Shown here piece after piece: positions 46,601-58,600 of a stretch of DNA of 64,000 nucleotides. This DNA comes from Serinus canaria (lineage: Eukaryota; Chordata; Aves; Passeriformes; Fringillidae), in assembly GCF_022539315.1 (NCBI RefSeq), contig NC_066336.1:4964600-5028599 (forward strand). The letters are read 5' to 3'. Under the pieces are notes generated by a model. That model saw only the letters and a program-made list of their open reading frames with translations, was not told the origin of the DNA and made no database searches. Every line of letters begins with the position of its first letter. The stretch's first letter is position 1. The position numbers and the translations under genes are program-made.

Positions 46601-49600
46601 GTTGAGGGGAACGGTGGCGAGTTGCGGGTGGCTTTTTGGCAGAGCGATGGGGGAAGGCAAAATTGGTACTTCGGGGGTGTTCCGGGCGCGTTTCTCCGGT
46701 GAAATCGAAACTCGGTTCTTTGTGCGAGGGCGGGTGTGAGGAGCCGGGACACCCGATGTGTGGCGGAGTCGCCATGTCCCTGCCAGCTCCGGCTCGGGGA
46801 AGAGCGGACAAAGGGCCGGGGGAGCGGGGCCGGTGGCGGCGGCAGCCGGAGCCGGAGCCGCCGCCGAGCCAGGGCGTTGCTGCTCTTTGTCGGGGGCTGC
46901 CGCCTCCCCCCGGAGGAGGGGCCATCCCCGGCGGGGCGGGCGGGGACCACCCCCGCGCTGCCTCCGAGCATCCCCCCCGCTCCCCAGCCGGGTCGCGCTC
47001 CGGTCCCCCCTTCCCGGGGCCGCTGGGGGGGTCGGTGCGGGGGGGGGGTGCGGGAGGCACCGCGGCGCTCGGGGAGGGGGCGGCCCCGGCGCTGCCGCCC
47101 CGCCCCGCGGCGCCGCCCCCCGCCCGCCCCCGCGTCCCCCCGCCCTCCGCCGGGGCTGGAGCTCCGCGGGAGCCGGTGCTGGCGGCGGCGGCGGGGCCGG
47201 GGCGTGCGGCGGCCTGCGCGGCTCGGCCTTTTGTTCCGCCGGCGGGAAGGAGAGCGGGCGGCGGCGGTCGGGAGCGGGAGGACGAGCAGGAACAGGAGGA
47301 GGAGGAAGGCAGCGGCCATGCATCCCGCCGCGCCGGCCGGGGGCTGCCCGCGGGGGCGGCGCGGAGCCCCCCGCCCCCGGCCCGGCCGCTGAGCCGCGCA
47401 CAAAAGGGGCGAGAGCGGAGGGGAAGGGGAACGGGAGGGCGGCCCCGGGGTGTGTGTGTGTGTGCCCGCCCCGTTCCCGGCCCCGGTCCGCCCCGCATCG
47501 CCGCCGGTACCGGCCCCGCCGCCCCCCGCCCCGCCATGGCCGGGCCGCCCGGTGGCGCGGAGCCGCCGCAGCCCGACACCGGCCGCCGGGAAAGTTAGTG
47601 CTTAGAGCGGGGCCGGCAGCAGCAGCAGCAGGACGAGGAGGAGGAGGAGGAAGAAGAAGAAGCAGCAGCGGCAACAGCCGCCTCCAGCCGCGGCTGCTCC
47701 CCGTCCCCCCCGTCGGCTCCCGGAGGCAACTCAGGGGATTCCATCCCGCTCCGTCCCTTTGCCATTTTTGGATGCGTTTTATAGCCAATTTTTTTTTCTT
47801 CCCCTGGGGAGAAAGGAAAAAAAAAAAAAAAAAAAGAAGCGAAGACCCAGCAGCCTTCCTCCACCTCCGGACTCCGCGGCCGTGCCGCCACCGCCGCGCA
47901 CCCACCCGAGTGGATTTTGGGGGTTCTGCCACTGCCGGTGGCACCGGGCGAGGTGACGGCAGCGACAATGCCATCATGTTTTTGAGACAGGAAACCTCCG
48001 AGTTTGCCCTGAATGAAGAACTTCCTGTGTTTAAAGTTGTACGAATATCCGCTGACAAGTTCGGTTCAAATGAAAACACGAGAGTCGGGGGGAGAGGCTA
48101 ATTCGGACCAGCTGGACTTGCACGGCGCTCGGAGCTGGGCAGAAAACGCGCGGAGCCGCTCGCCCCTGCCAGCCGGGAGCGGCCGGGACAAGCAGTGCCT
48201 TTGTTAGTAAAGAAGGACGGACGGGATAATTTAAGAGCTTCAAACTCTTCCGCCGTTTCTGTCGCGGACCGCTTGGAATATTTTACCGGAGCTGTTGGAT
48301 TTTGGATGTTCCGCTGATGGATGGGGTTTTTTAGGGGGGCCGGGGGGATGAGATGGGTTGTTTCACTGCTCGGGACTGCCGCTCGGGCTGCTGAGCCGGC
48401 GCGGTGCTACCGGTCCCCCTTCCCATCCCCGTAGTGTCACTTTGGGATTAGAGGCTGCCCCGGCGGCGGGTTTGGGACCTGCTGGCCGTGTGATGCTTCC
48501 TGCCGTGGCGGGCCAAAGGTTGCCGGGGTGGTTCCTTCATCCATAAGGACGAGAGTATGGGCAAACCACTGAGCCGGCCAGACTGTTTACGGCAGAACCG
48601 CACTTGCCTGGGGAAGGGCGAGGATGAGGATGGTTATATAGAGGATTGCTACGTGCCCCAGAGATCGATCTACGACACGATGAGAATTAACGAGCAGATC
48701 GATCAGGGATCGAAGCTCAACCAGCTCTCCAAGAGCACCCTGGGCAAGGGGGATGGCAGCACCATATCCAGCAACGGGACTCTGGGAGCTGCCAACGTCT
48801 TCGAGTCCAGGCCGCCGGAGCCCAAGAAGCTGGATGAGCGAGTCATCTTCGACCAGCTCAAGCTCAGCAGCGACGTCTCCAAACCGGCGCCGGCTCCGCC
48901 AAAGCGGCGACCGAACCCCGAGAAGAAGGAGAACGTCAACCGGCGCTCGTGGAAGTCCTTCATGCCTCCCAACTTCACCGAGTTTGCCGAAAGGATGGGG
49001 GCTTCGCTCAGCGAGGTGTCGGAGGCGGGCGCTTCCAACCCTTCCCTGCGGGACAAGCGGGATTCCAGCGCCATGCTGGCCGAGCAGCCGGGCCAGCCCG
49101 AGCACGGCGAGCCCATGTCGGAGTCTCTCACCTTGGAGCACGTCTCCAAGTCATCTGGCACGGCAGAGGCTCTGGTGGCCAAGCAGTTCAGCGTGGATGG
49201 CTATGGAGGTCCCCAGGATGAGCGCCAGGCCCTGCTGAACGCCGGTGACAGCCGTGTCAGGGACCTGGCCAGGGCCCGCCGGCTCCCCAGTGCCACCTGG
49301 CCACGGGCCAGGAAGAATTTCATCAGGGGGAACTTCAACGATGGGCACCAGGAGACCCTGGAGGCCTCCGAGTCGGACTCTACGGTGGAGAACGTCAACC
49401 TCTCTCCGTGCCTTAGTGAAGAGCTGCTGGATACGGGACTGGATATTCTCATCACCTCCAATCTCAGGGAGAAAACGGAGTCTGAGCTGAGATTTGAGGA
49501 GGACGAGCGCTGGGTGATGATGGAGGAGTGGGAGGAGGCGACGCTGTCAGAGAGAGGAAAGGCTGTTCTGGTGGCAGAGGAGAAGAGGAGCTGTTGCTTG

Positions 49601-52600
49601 GCAGATATTTCTGAAGAAAGGGAACAATCCACTGCTCCGGAGGATGGCTCTGCCCCCGGCCCGGGGACCTCCCGGTCCTGCACGTCCCCTGGGGGTGGTG
49701 GCACCGCGTGCTGCACGGAGGACGTGGCGGTGCAATGTGGGGTCGAGGACTTTGCTCCGGTTTTGGAGCGCTCAGCCAGCCCCACGGGCCCCGAGCTGTC
49801 CGACACGGACTCGGTGCAGATGTTCCTGGAGCTGGAAGAGCAGTGCCTGCATGAGGACAGAGGTGATGGAGCTGTCCCCAGCTGCCTGGAGATTCAAATG
49901 TCCCCAATGGACTCAGAGGGGCTGGACCCAGATCCGGCCAAACTGGCCGGGTTGGTGGTTGAAGGGGGTCAGCACAGGGTCCCCTTGGATATCAGCGCCT
50001 CAGACTCTGCTGTGGTGTCAGATCTGGAGGACTTTGATGTCACCTGCAGCTCCCAGGTGCTGAGCACGCTGGAGCCCTTGACAGAGCCCTTCTCAGAAAG
50101 GGACACCTTGGCTGTCACCCCGACGGACTCGGACGGAGGGGCCTCCCCCAGCCCCGTGGCCATGGCAGGGCTGGGGTCCCTCCTGGAGTGCTCCCCTGCC
50201 CTGCTGGGGGAGCTCGATCCTGACCCACTGATGGAGCCAGAGTTTGTGGCTGCTGGGGGGACATCCCACACAGGGGCACATCCAGCTGCTGGACTGGGGG
50301 GAGATGGGTACCCCAGTGCCCCGGAGGGGTGGGGTGAAGATAACCAAGACTTGATTCCCGAGGGGACCTGTCCTGGCCGAGTGTCCCCCTGCCAGCCCCC
50401 AGCCCCTGTCATGGAGGAGCTGGGGTCCCCCCCACGGCACAGCCAGGCTGGTGTTGAGGGCATGGATCCCTTCAGGACCCATCACCTCCTGCCTGGAAGG
50501 ACTGAGGTCGCCAACTGGGATGTCCCAGAACTGGTTTCTGAGGATGAGGCGACAGATTTGGGATCAGGGAGTGCAGCTGAGGGCTGGACTCATCCAGCAG
50601 GGAGTGGGGATGTTTGCTGTGGTTCTCTGCTGCCTTTCCACGCTGGCTCTGCATCAGAGCCAGGCTCCAAGGCTCCGACAACATTCCCAGTGCCTGCTGA
50701 GGACCTTCCATGGGAAATGGTTTCCCTGGGCCGTGCCCTGTCTCTGGAAGGGGCTGCCCACACAGAGGGGTGCCCCGTGGAGGTGGCTGTCACGCATGGG
50801 GGGACACCAGCAGCCATCCTGCAGCCAGGAGATGTGGACTTGTTGTTTGCCCCCAGCTGGGAGGTCCCATGTCCTGCCAGCCCAGCCACCCCTGAAGAGC
50901 TTCCTGGCACATTGTCCATTGCAGGGCCTGCCATCCCATGGGATTTTGGGGAGCTTTCTGCTCCAACCCACCCGCTTTCAGCAGGAGATGTGGCTGTCCT
51001 GGAGCCCCAGGCTCAGGGGATGCCACCAGCCACCGGGGATCCCACCATGGATGCTGAGGAACCTCCAGGAGCCACCACCACTGCCATGCCCTTGATGGTG
51101 GAGGAGCTTCTGGAAGCCCCACCACCCTTTGCTGACGTGCCTGTTGCCACTGTGCCACCTCCAGCAGCTGAGCCGCTCACCTCGGGTGCCAGGGACCTCG
51201 GTGGTGACCCCGTGCCATTGGTGGTGTCCTTGGGGGATACAGATGACTTTGCCATGGTGGTTGTGCCACCCATCCTGGAGCGCCTGCCCGCCGAAGCGGT
51301 GGCTTTGGAGGATGACCCCGTTGGGAGCTTACCTGCAGCAGGGGTGGCAGCTTGGGAGGGTCCCCCTGGTGCCTTCTCACCCCTCCCAGAAGGTCCCACC
51401 AGCACACCAGAGCCGCTGGGGACCCCCTTTGCCACAGCAGCCAGGGCACAAACCCTCCCCAGGGCTGCGCTCAGGGGCCCCCTCCGTCCCCGCAGCTGTG
51501 GGGGTGGCCTTTCCCTCTGTCCCAGCGAGGGACAGGGGACATGGGGCACGGAGGGACCCCTCGGCGCCGCTGCCATGGCAGAAGGGCCCCCAGCTCTCCC
51601 AGATGGATTCGTTCCAGATAACGAGGTATTTGTTGCTCAGGCTCCCGCAGCCGGGGCTCCAGGCACAGAATTCGCTTTATTTTGCACTCCAGGGATGGGT
51701 GGGAGGTGGGAGCCCACTCAGTAACGCACGATCTGGGCTTCCAAACAGCCTTCTCCCTCCTGAGATCAGCTTGAATTTGGCAGGGAAAAAAGTTGGTTTT
51801 TTTTTTTTTTTTTGGGGGGGGTGGTGATGGTGGGGGGGAATTGTGTGATTGTGTAAGTAAGGGAGGCAAAAGATTCTCGCTGCTGGATGACCTGAAATGT
51901 TGACTTACACTTTTTTGGCTTATTAAAGTACATTGTGGTCACTCAGATGGAAATCACGGATTTTAGAAAAAAACCTTCTCGCTGGCTCCTGGCAGGGAGT
52001 TCCCATCTTTGAAGCAGAAAATATATCAGGAGAAAGAGAAACCTGTGAAATGAATTAAGTGCAAGCAATTCCTGCCCCGTGCAGTCATCGCTGTCTGTAG
52101 TTTTTTTTCTGTGAGCACTGAGGTGCTGAGGCTCAGAGGCTGCTTGGGAGGGGGCTCAGATTCTCTCTGGTGTTTGGGGATTTGTGTTGCTCGTGGCTCT
52201 TGCCTGGAGAGACCTCGGTGCTGGAGTTCCCACAGCCCAGCGCTGATTTCCTGCCATCTGGAATAGGAGAAATATCACTAAGGAGACATCAGAAGTTAGT
52301 CAGCACCAAAAATCCCGATTTGGTGGCAATTACTCATCCTTTGGGCTGAACCACCCCTTTGAGATAGGCACGTGGAGGGGCTTGGAGAGGTGGTTTCACA
52401 TGGGGGTCCACGTGAGCACGGGCTGGGACACCCAGAGGGGACCTGGGTGAGGGAAAAAACCACTGGGTCCCTGCCATAGTTGTTTCTGCTGCTTGAAATT
52501 CAGCGAGGGGGATCCTTGTTTTAGGTTCAGCACCTCTGATTGTGAACCCCACCAACCTTCCCTTGCTCCAGGCATTGCTGGAGGTGCTTCCTGGAGTTCC

Positions 52601-55600
52601 ACATCCAGCAGCAGAGGGGTTAAGGGAGATGAGGGAAGCAGAAAGCAAAGGGGGTGCTTTGGGAAGCCTTTCTGGGAGTGAGGAGGAGGAGGAGGAGTGG
52701 TGGAGCAGATGTCCTTCTGCTCTCCCAAAATGTCTGTCCAGCTCTTCCCCAAGGCAGGACACCTTGCTCCACAGCAAAGGGGAGTCATTAAATATTTGTT
52801 TCCAAGCTGAGTCACAGTGAGGTTAATGAGCTAAATCACTGGAATCTTTTATGAGCAAAGGAAAACAAGTGTGTTGGACACGCTCACCCTCGGGCTGTTG
52901 CTGGGATTATTTTTGTCAGGCTCCTCAGGGAGTTCAGGTTCTCAGGCTGGCTGATACCTGTGTTGCAGGTACCCCTGGTTGGATCATCCAGGCTTTTCCA
53001 CAGGGCTCCCTCCCTGCCTGGCTCCTATGGAGTTTGTTTTGCAGTGCACGGAGAGCTGGGCCCAGCCTGGCATGCCAGGCTTATCAGCCTGATCCTTTTG
53101 TGGGTTTGGCTCTTGCACCCAGCAGCTCCATATATAAACAGGAACAGGAGGACAGCCCAGGAATTGGTGGTTCCAAGTCCCCATTTATTTCTTATAACCG
53201 TGGCAGAATTCTCCACGAGCAAACAGCTCTGGACAGTGTCTGCCAGCTCACCCTTCGCTCGTGTCCTGGAGGGACCTCCCTTCCCTCTGCTGGGAAAAAG
53301 TAGCTTTTTTTTCCTTTGGAAATGAGGCAGGGAAAGTCAAAGCAGTTCCCCTTGCTCAGGCTGGGAGCTGTGCCTGTGTGTTTTGGGGGATTTTGGTGTT
53401 TTTAGGGGGTTTTGCTTGGTGCTCCTCTGGAGCAAAGCGGTTGCCGGGTACAGAGAGCCGTGTCCTCCACGAGCTGCTGCTCTGCTGGGGGAGATCTTGC
53501 ATCCAAGAGGGAATTTTTCAGTGCAGGCAGTGCCCATGCATTCTTGGGCACAGGGAGCAGGTGGCTGCTTGCCATCCCCTCTGCTTCCCAAGGCTGTGAC
53601 AGGGCCAAGGGCTCTGCTGCTGCCCAGCGCCGGCTGCGGGGTGACCCGTGCTCTGCATGGGCTCCTGGGCCAGGGGAGCAGAGCCAGCCAGGAATCTGCT
53701 CCCTGCTTTTGGGGTGTTTGCTGTGGGGGACAGGGCAGGCTTGTCCCTTGGGGCTGGTGGGGAAGGACGGTGCAGGGGCAGCGCGTGGTTCCAGCAGATC
53801 CCCGGCTCTGATAAAGAGCATTTATCTCCTCTGGAGAAACAGGATTCTCCCTGCTGCCTCTCCTGACAATGGGGAGCTTCATTCGCTCTCCTCCCCCTTC
53901 CCTATCAAATCTTTTTTGGTTTAGAAAGCTTTTCCCCACAGGATTCCCAGGCAGGACCGTGCCAAATCCGTGGTAAACGACTCGCACATTAATTGCCTAT
54001 TGCCTTTGTCTTTGGAAATGCAGCGAGCTCCTCGCTGCCTGTAATTTCGTGGTTAACAAAACTCATATGATGTCAGGTCTCTGTTCTCAATAGCTTCACT
54101 GTGAGAATTGCTTGGGGTTTTTCCCCAGGAGCATTATTTCCCAATCCGATGGCGAGTCGGAGCCGATGCTCTCATTTCTTCCTCAGCTTTCTCTTTTTAC
54201 CTCACTCCAGTGCTTTTCCCAGGAAAAATGGGATTTACCCATTTAAAACCAGAGGTGGGTGTGGATAGACCCTGAGTTGTGCTCCAAACCAGCGGATTCC
54301 TGTGACATCTGTGTCACTAGGTCAAGGCAAGGGAGGAGTTTAGGCAAACTTGCACAATTCCAATAAAATCAGTGCAAGTGGCTACTGCATCTTCCCTGGA
54401 GAGGAAAGCCTGTTGTATCCATGGAAAGACTGAGTGGCTGGAAGCTCACAGCTTATAAATCACCTTTTTTCTCCCACCTTTTCCACCTCACAGCAATTCC
54501 AGAAGGAGCAAGTGGATCCCCTCCAGCTAAAGCTGCAGCAAGTCAATGGAGTTGGTCAGGGACTCATCCAAAGCGCCGGGAAAAACTGTGATGTGCAAGG
54601 GCTGGAGCATGACATGGAGGAAATCAACACCCGCTGGAACACCCTCAACAAGAAGGTGGGAGCACGGGGAGGGGCTGTCCCTGGTTTTTCTGGGGTTCCC
54701 AGGCAGGGAGCTGAGGCTCTGGTGCCAGTCCCTGACCCTGCAGCGGGGTTGTTTTTGGGGTGCAGGTGGCCCAGCGAGTGGCCCAGCTGCAGGAGGCCCT
54801 GTTGCACTGCGGGAAGTTCCAGGATGCCCTGGAGCCACTGCTGAGCTGGCTGGCTGACACCGAGGAGCTCATCTCCAACCAGAAACCTCCCTCTGCCGAG
54901 TACAAGGTGGTCAAAGCCCAGATCCAAGAGCAGAAGGTGAGTGACCACTGGGAGGGGAGCCCAGGACAACCAGACAATATTTTGGGGGGTCCAAATGGGA
55001 TGTCCATACTTCTCTCCTGGTGGATCTCAGTTCCTCACATCCCAGTGTAATGAACAGTTTGCCCACACTCAGGGATCTCCATCACCTAAATCACCACGTC
55101 CCTTCGTTGCCCCGCTGCCTCTTGAAGTTGGTTTTGCTGGTTGGCCGTGTTTTTCCAGCCCTGAGTTTTGCTTTGTGCTGATAATTCTGCTGCGTCAGGA
55201 GCGAGCTGGTGGTGGTGCAGGGCCTGGTTTGGGTGTTGGGACAAAGGGAATGTTCCAAAGTGTGAGAGCAGCCCCAAGGTGTGCCGCTGTTTGCTGAGAT
55301 AACAGCCCGGGGTCGACGCCTGCCCTCGGAGGGGGAGGAGGGGAGGTCAAGTGTGGTCATGGGGAAATATTTCAGAAATGAATTCTTACCCAGGCTTGGT
55401 CTGACGTGTGGAGGTTGGAAGAGGAAATGTGCTTCAAGTGGAAGTTAAAAACTTGATAAGTTGGAGGGGCTTGGTGGGAAAGACTCAGAAAACTCTTCTG
55501 GCACAGAAGTGGTTTGGATCTTGAGTAGTGTAAGAGAGGGAAGGGGGAGGGAAGGGGAAATAAAAGGGGAAAGTGAAGAGGGAAAGGAGGATGGGATGGG

Positions 55601-58600
55601 ATGGGATGGGATGGGATGGGATGGGATGGGATGGGATAGAATAGAATAGAATAGAATAGAATAGAATAGAATAGAATAGAATAGAATAGAATAGAATAGA
55701 ATAGAATAGAATAGAATAGAATAGAATAGGAGAAATGAAAGTTCAGTTGGATGGGACCTACAATGATCACCCTGTCCAGCTGCCTGACCACTTCAGGGCT
55801 GCCCAAATCAAAGCATGTGATTATGATAATGTAATAGAATACAACAATACAATATAATAGAACTCTCTAATTTTTTGAGCTGGTTTTGAAGGCGGAGCCG
55901 TGCCCCAGGGCTGGGCCCGGTCTCAGCCCAGTACTGGCAGCACTGAGCCACAATTAGAGATGTGACCCCTCCAAGGGCTGCATTTGGTTCTGCTGCTCCA
56001 ATCTGGTAATTATTTGCCTCCCCCAAGCTGCTCCAGCGCCTCCTGGATGATCGCAAGGCCACGGTGGAGATGATCCAGGCGGAGGGCGACCGGATCGCGC
56101 AGTCGGCCGAGCCCGCGGACCGGGACAAGATCGTGGGGCAGCTGGAGAGCCTGGCCCGGCGCTGGGCAGGGCTGCTGGGCAGGGCAGCTGCCAGGTGAGG
56201 GGCACTGGCACCAGCTCATCCCGTGGGTCACCGTGCCCTGGTGGGGCCTGGGGTGACAGCGTGGCAGTGCTCGGGAGCTGGCGGAGATCTCGGTGCAGAT
56301 ACATCCTGGAAACAGCTGGAAAAGACGAGGAGTCAAAGGCTGGCTGGGAGCTGCTGCTGATAGCAGTGGTTTACAATGGCAGGGAAGAGCTGAGATTAAA
56401 TAATTTCCCTGCAGGGGAGGGATGTTATTTTTATTCCTGTAAGCTTTAACGTTTAGCAACATCCTGTTGACACCTTTATGCTGCCAGAATCTTGTTTATG
56501 AGTTACTTATTTCTACCTAAGCTGATGCTTGAGGTTATGAAGTCACTTCTGAGGCCAGGTTGGACCTTTCTCCACATTTTAAATCATTGCCAACAAGCTA
56601 GATTGTCCATCCTGGACTGTCCATCCAGGATTGTCTTTAACCAGAAGCTCTGAAAGACCAAGAGCCTGGCCACAAGCTGAGGGATCTCCAAGACAGTGAC
56701 AGGGATGGAACAAATGGAACTAAATGATCTTCAAGGTCCTTTCCATCTCAAACTGTTTCATGAAAAGCTGCACAATGGGGAAGCCCTTCTGCTGCCTTCA
56801 CAGGGCAATAAACTAAAGGCACAGCTGCAGGAAAAGCTTATTTTGCAGTTCCTCCACATTGATTTTTATCTTTGCCATTGTAGCTTGCCTGACAACGGTG
56901 TCTCACCTTGCTCTGGACAGAGCTGCTTCCTCCAAATACCTGAAGCTGCTTCCCATGCCTGGCTCCAACTGGGAGCTGCTCCTTAGTGTTTCCACTGACT
57001 CAAAGAATCACAGACTGGTTTTGGTTGGAGGGGACATGAAAAACCACCTTGTTCCAACCCCCTGCTGCGAGCAGGGACACCTTCCCCTAGACCAGCTCCC
57101 TCCAACCTGGCCTTGAACAATTATTCCCTTCTAATTTTATGATTACTTTTTTTATAGGCAGAAGCAGCTGGAGGACATCTTGGTGCTGGCAAAGCAGTTC
57201 CACGAAACCACGGAGCCTGTGTCCGACTGGCTGTCGGTGACAGAGAAGAAACTGGCCAACTCTGAGCCCATTGGCACCCAGACCGCCAAAATCCAGCAGC
57301 AGATCAGCCGCCACAAGGTAGGGCCTGTGCAGGAGCAGGATGGAGGTGGTTGGAGTCAGGTCCCGCTCCAGTGGTGTTGTTTCCACCACAACCAGAGAGG
57401 TTTTTGGCACAAACAAGGGCTGGAGGAGTTATCCAGGCTGTTTTATGTACGGAGAAGGCTGCAAGCCCTGACCCACCAGCGTGGGTAAACATTAAACTGG
57501 CGTCCTTGCACCTCCCAGCAGATTTGGACAGGAAAAACCATTCCCATCCATGTGTTTCTTTTTAATTTCTCCTCAGTTTACCCATTCAGGGGTGGCTTTT
57601 ACACCCCCTCCATTTTTCAGTTACCTTCATTGTTGCGTTCCCCCTTTAAGTTGCGTTTATTTCATTTTCCTCATTCTCCACTCATTTTTTTCCCCCCCCT
57701 TTTCTGTTGTCCATTCTACCCTGCACCATTCAGGCTCTCGAGGAGGAGATAGAGAGCCACTCCACCGACGTGTCTCGGGCGCTGGGGGTCGGGCAGGCTC
57801 TGTCCTCCCTGAGCTGTGCTGCTGAGCAGAGGCTGCTGGCAGAGAAGTTAGAGGCTCTGCAGAGCCGCTACGGCGAGGTCCGCGAGCGGTGCGGCCGCAA
57901 GGCAGCACTGCTGGACCAGGCTCTGGCCAACGCCAGGATTTTTGGGGAGGAGGAGGTGGAAGTGCTCAACTGGCTGGCTGAGGTGGAGGACAAGCTGGGC
58001 TCAGTGTCCATAAAGGATTTCAAACGGGACGTCCTGCAGAAGCAGCATGCCGACCAGCTGGTATTTCCCCTTTTGTTTTTTTTTTTTCATTTCCTTCCAT
58101 GTTTGTGTTTGTTTTGTTGCATTTTAGCTGGTTTTGTTTATGTTTCTGGGGCCTGATTTTAATTTTGGGAAGCTCGTTCTGCTGCTGGGTCTGTCTGAGG
58201 TTTGGAGAGGAGTGTAAAGAGATTTCATGTGTTATAAACAACAATTGTGGATGCCCCCCCACCCCCCCCAAAAAAAATGGGTTTCTCAAGGCGGGGGAAC
58301 TTCAGATGGTTCGTTTGATTTGTGAACAGTGTCTGAGCCAGCTTGGCCACCCCGTGCCTTCAGAAAGCTGGATGCTGTTTCCAAAATTGAGAGCTGGAAA
58401 AGTCTGGTGGGTTTTGGAGCTGGGCTGGCCACTGAGGCAGCCTCTGCATCCGCTCCCTGGGGCTGTGCAGGCTCTTTCCAAGAGTGAGGTTCTGTCTAAT
58501 ACAAGGGCGAGTCCTTTGGTGACACAGATCCAATGGGTTGGGTTGGGTTTGCTCTGAGATTTGGGCCTCTGAGTCCCAAAAATCCCCGTAATTCCCACAG

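Larger units (their letters stand above)
46640..48550 (+). promoter_or_regulatory. MACF1: CpG island: internal MACF1 promoter and 5' leader
   Basis: Very dense CpG sequence (strongest 46,750-47,600) in the middle of the 18.6-kb intron and directly upstream of the [10 protein letters not shown] exon. It contains GC boxes (GGGGCGGGCGGGG near 46,934), G-runs (near 47,037), a (GT)n near 47,451 and a CAG/GAG/AAG trinucleotide tract at 47,620-47,680. This is the expected layout of an internal promoter for the short isoform. The transcription start is not defined by sequence alone. Confidence 0.85.
56195..57157 (+). other. MACF1: MACF1 intron
   Basis: 963 bp, mostly unique; two CR1 fragments (listed) occupy its 3' half. 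No exon. Confidence 0.65.

Noticed and set aside
46580..48079. Long minus-strand open frames (up to 499 codons) across the CpG island
   Set aside because: High GC removes stop codons in all frames; the peptides are Pro/Ala/Arg/Gly low-complexity and differ between overlapping frames.
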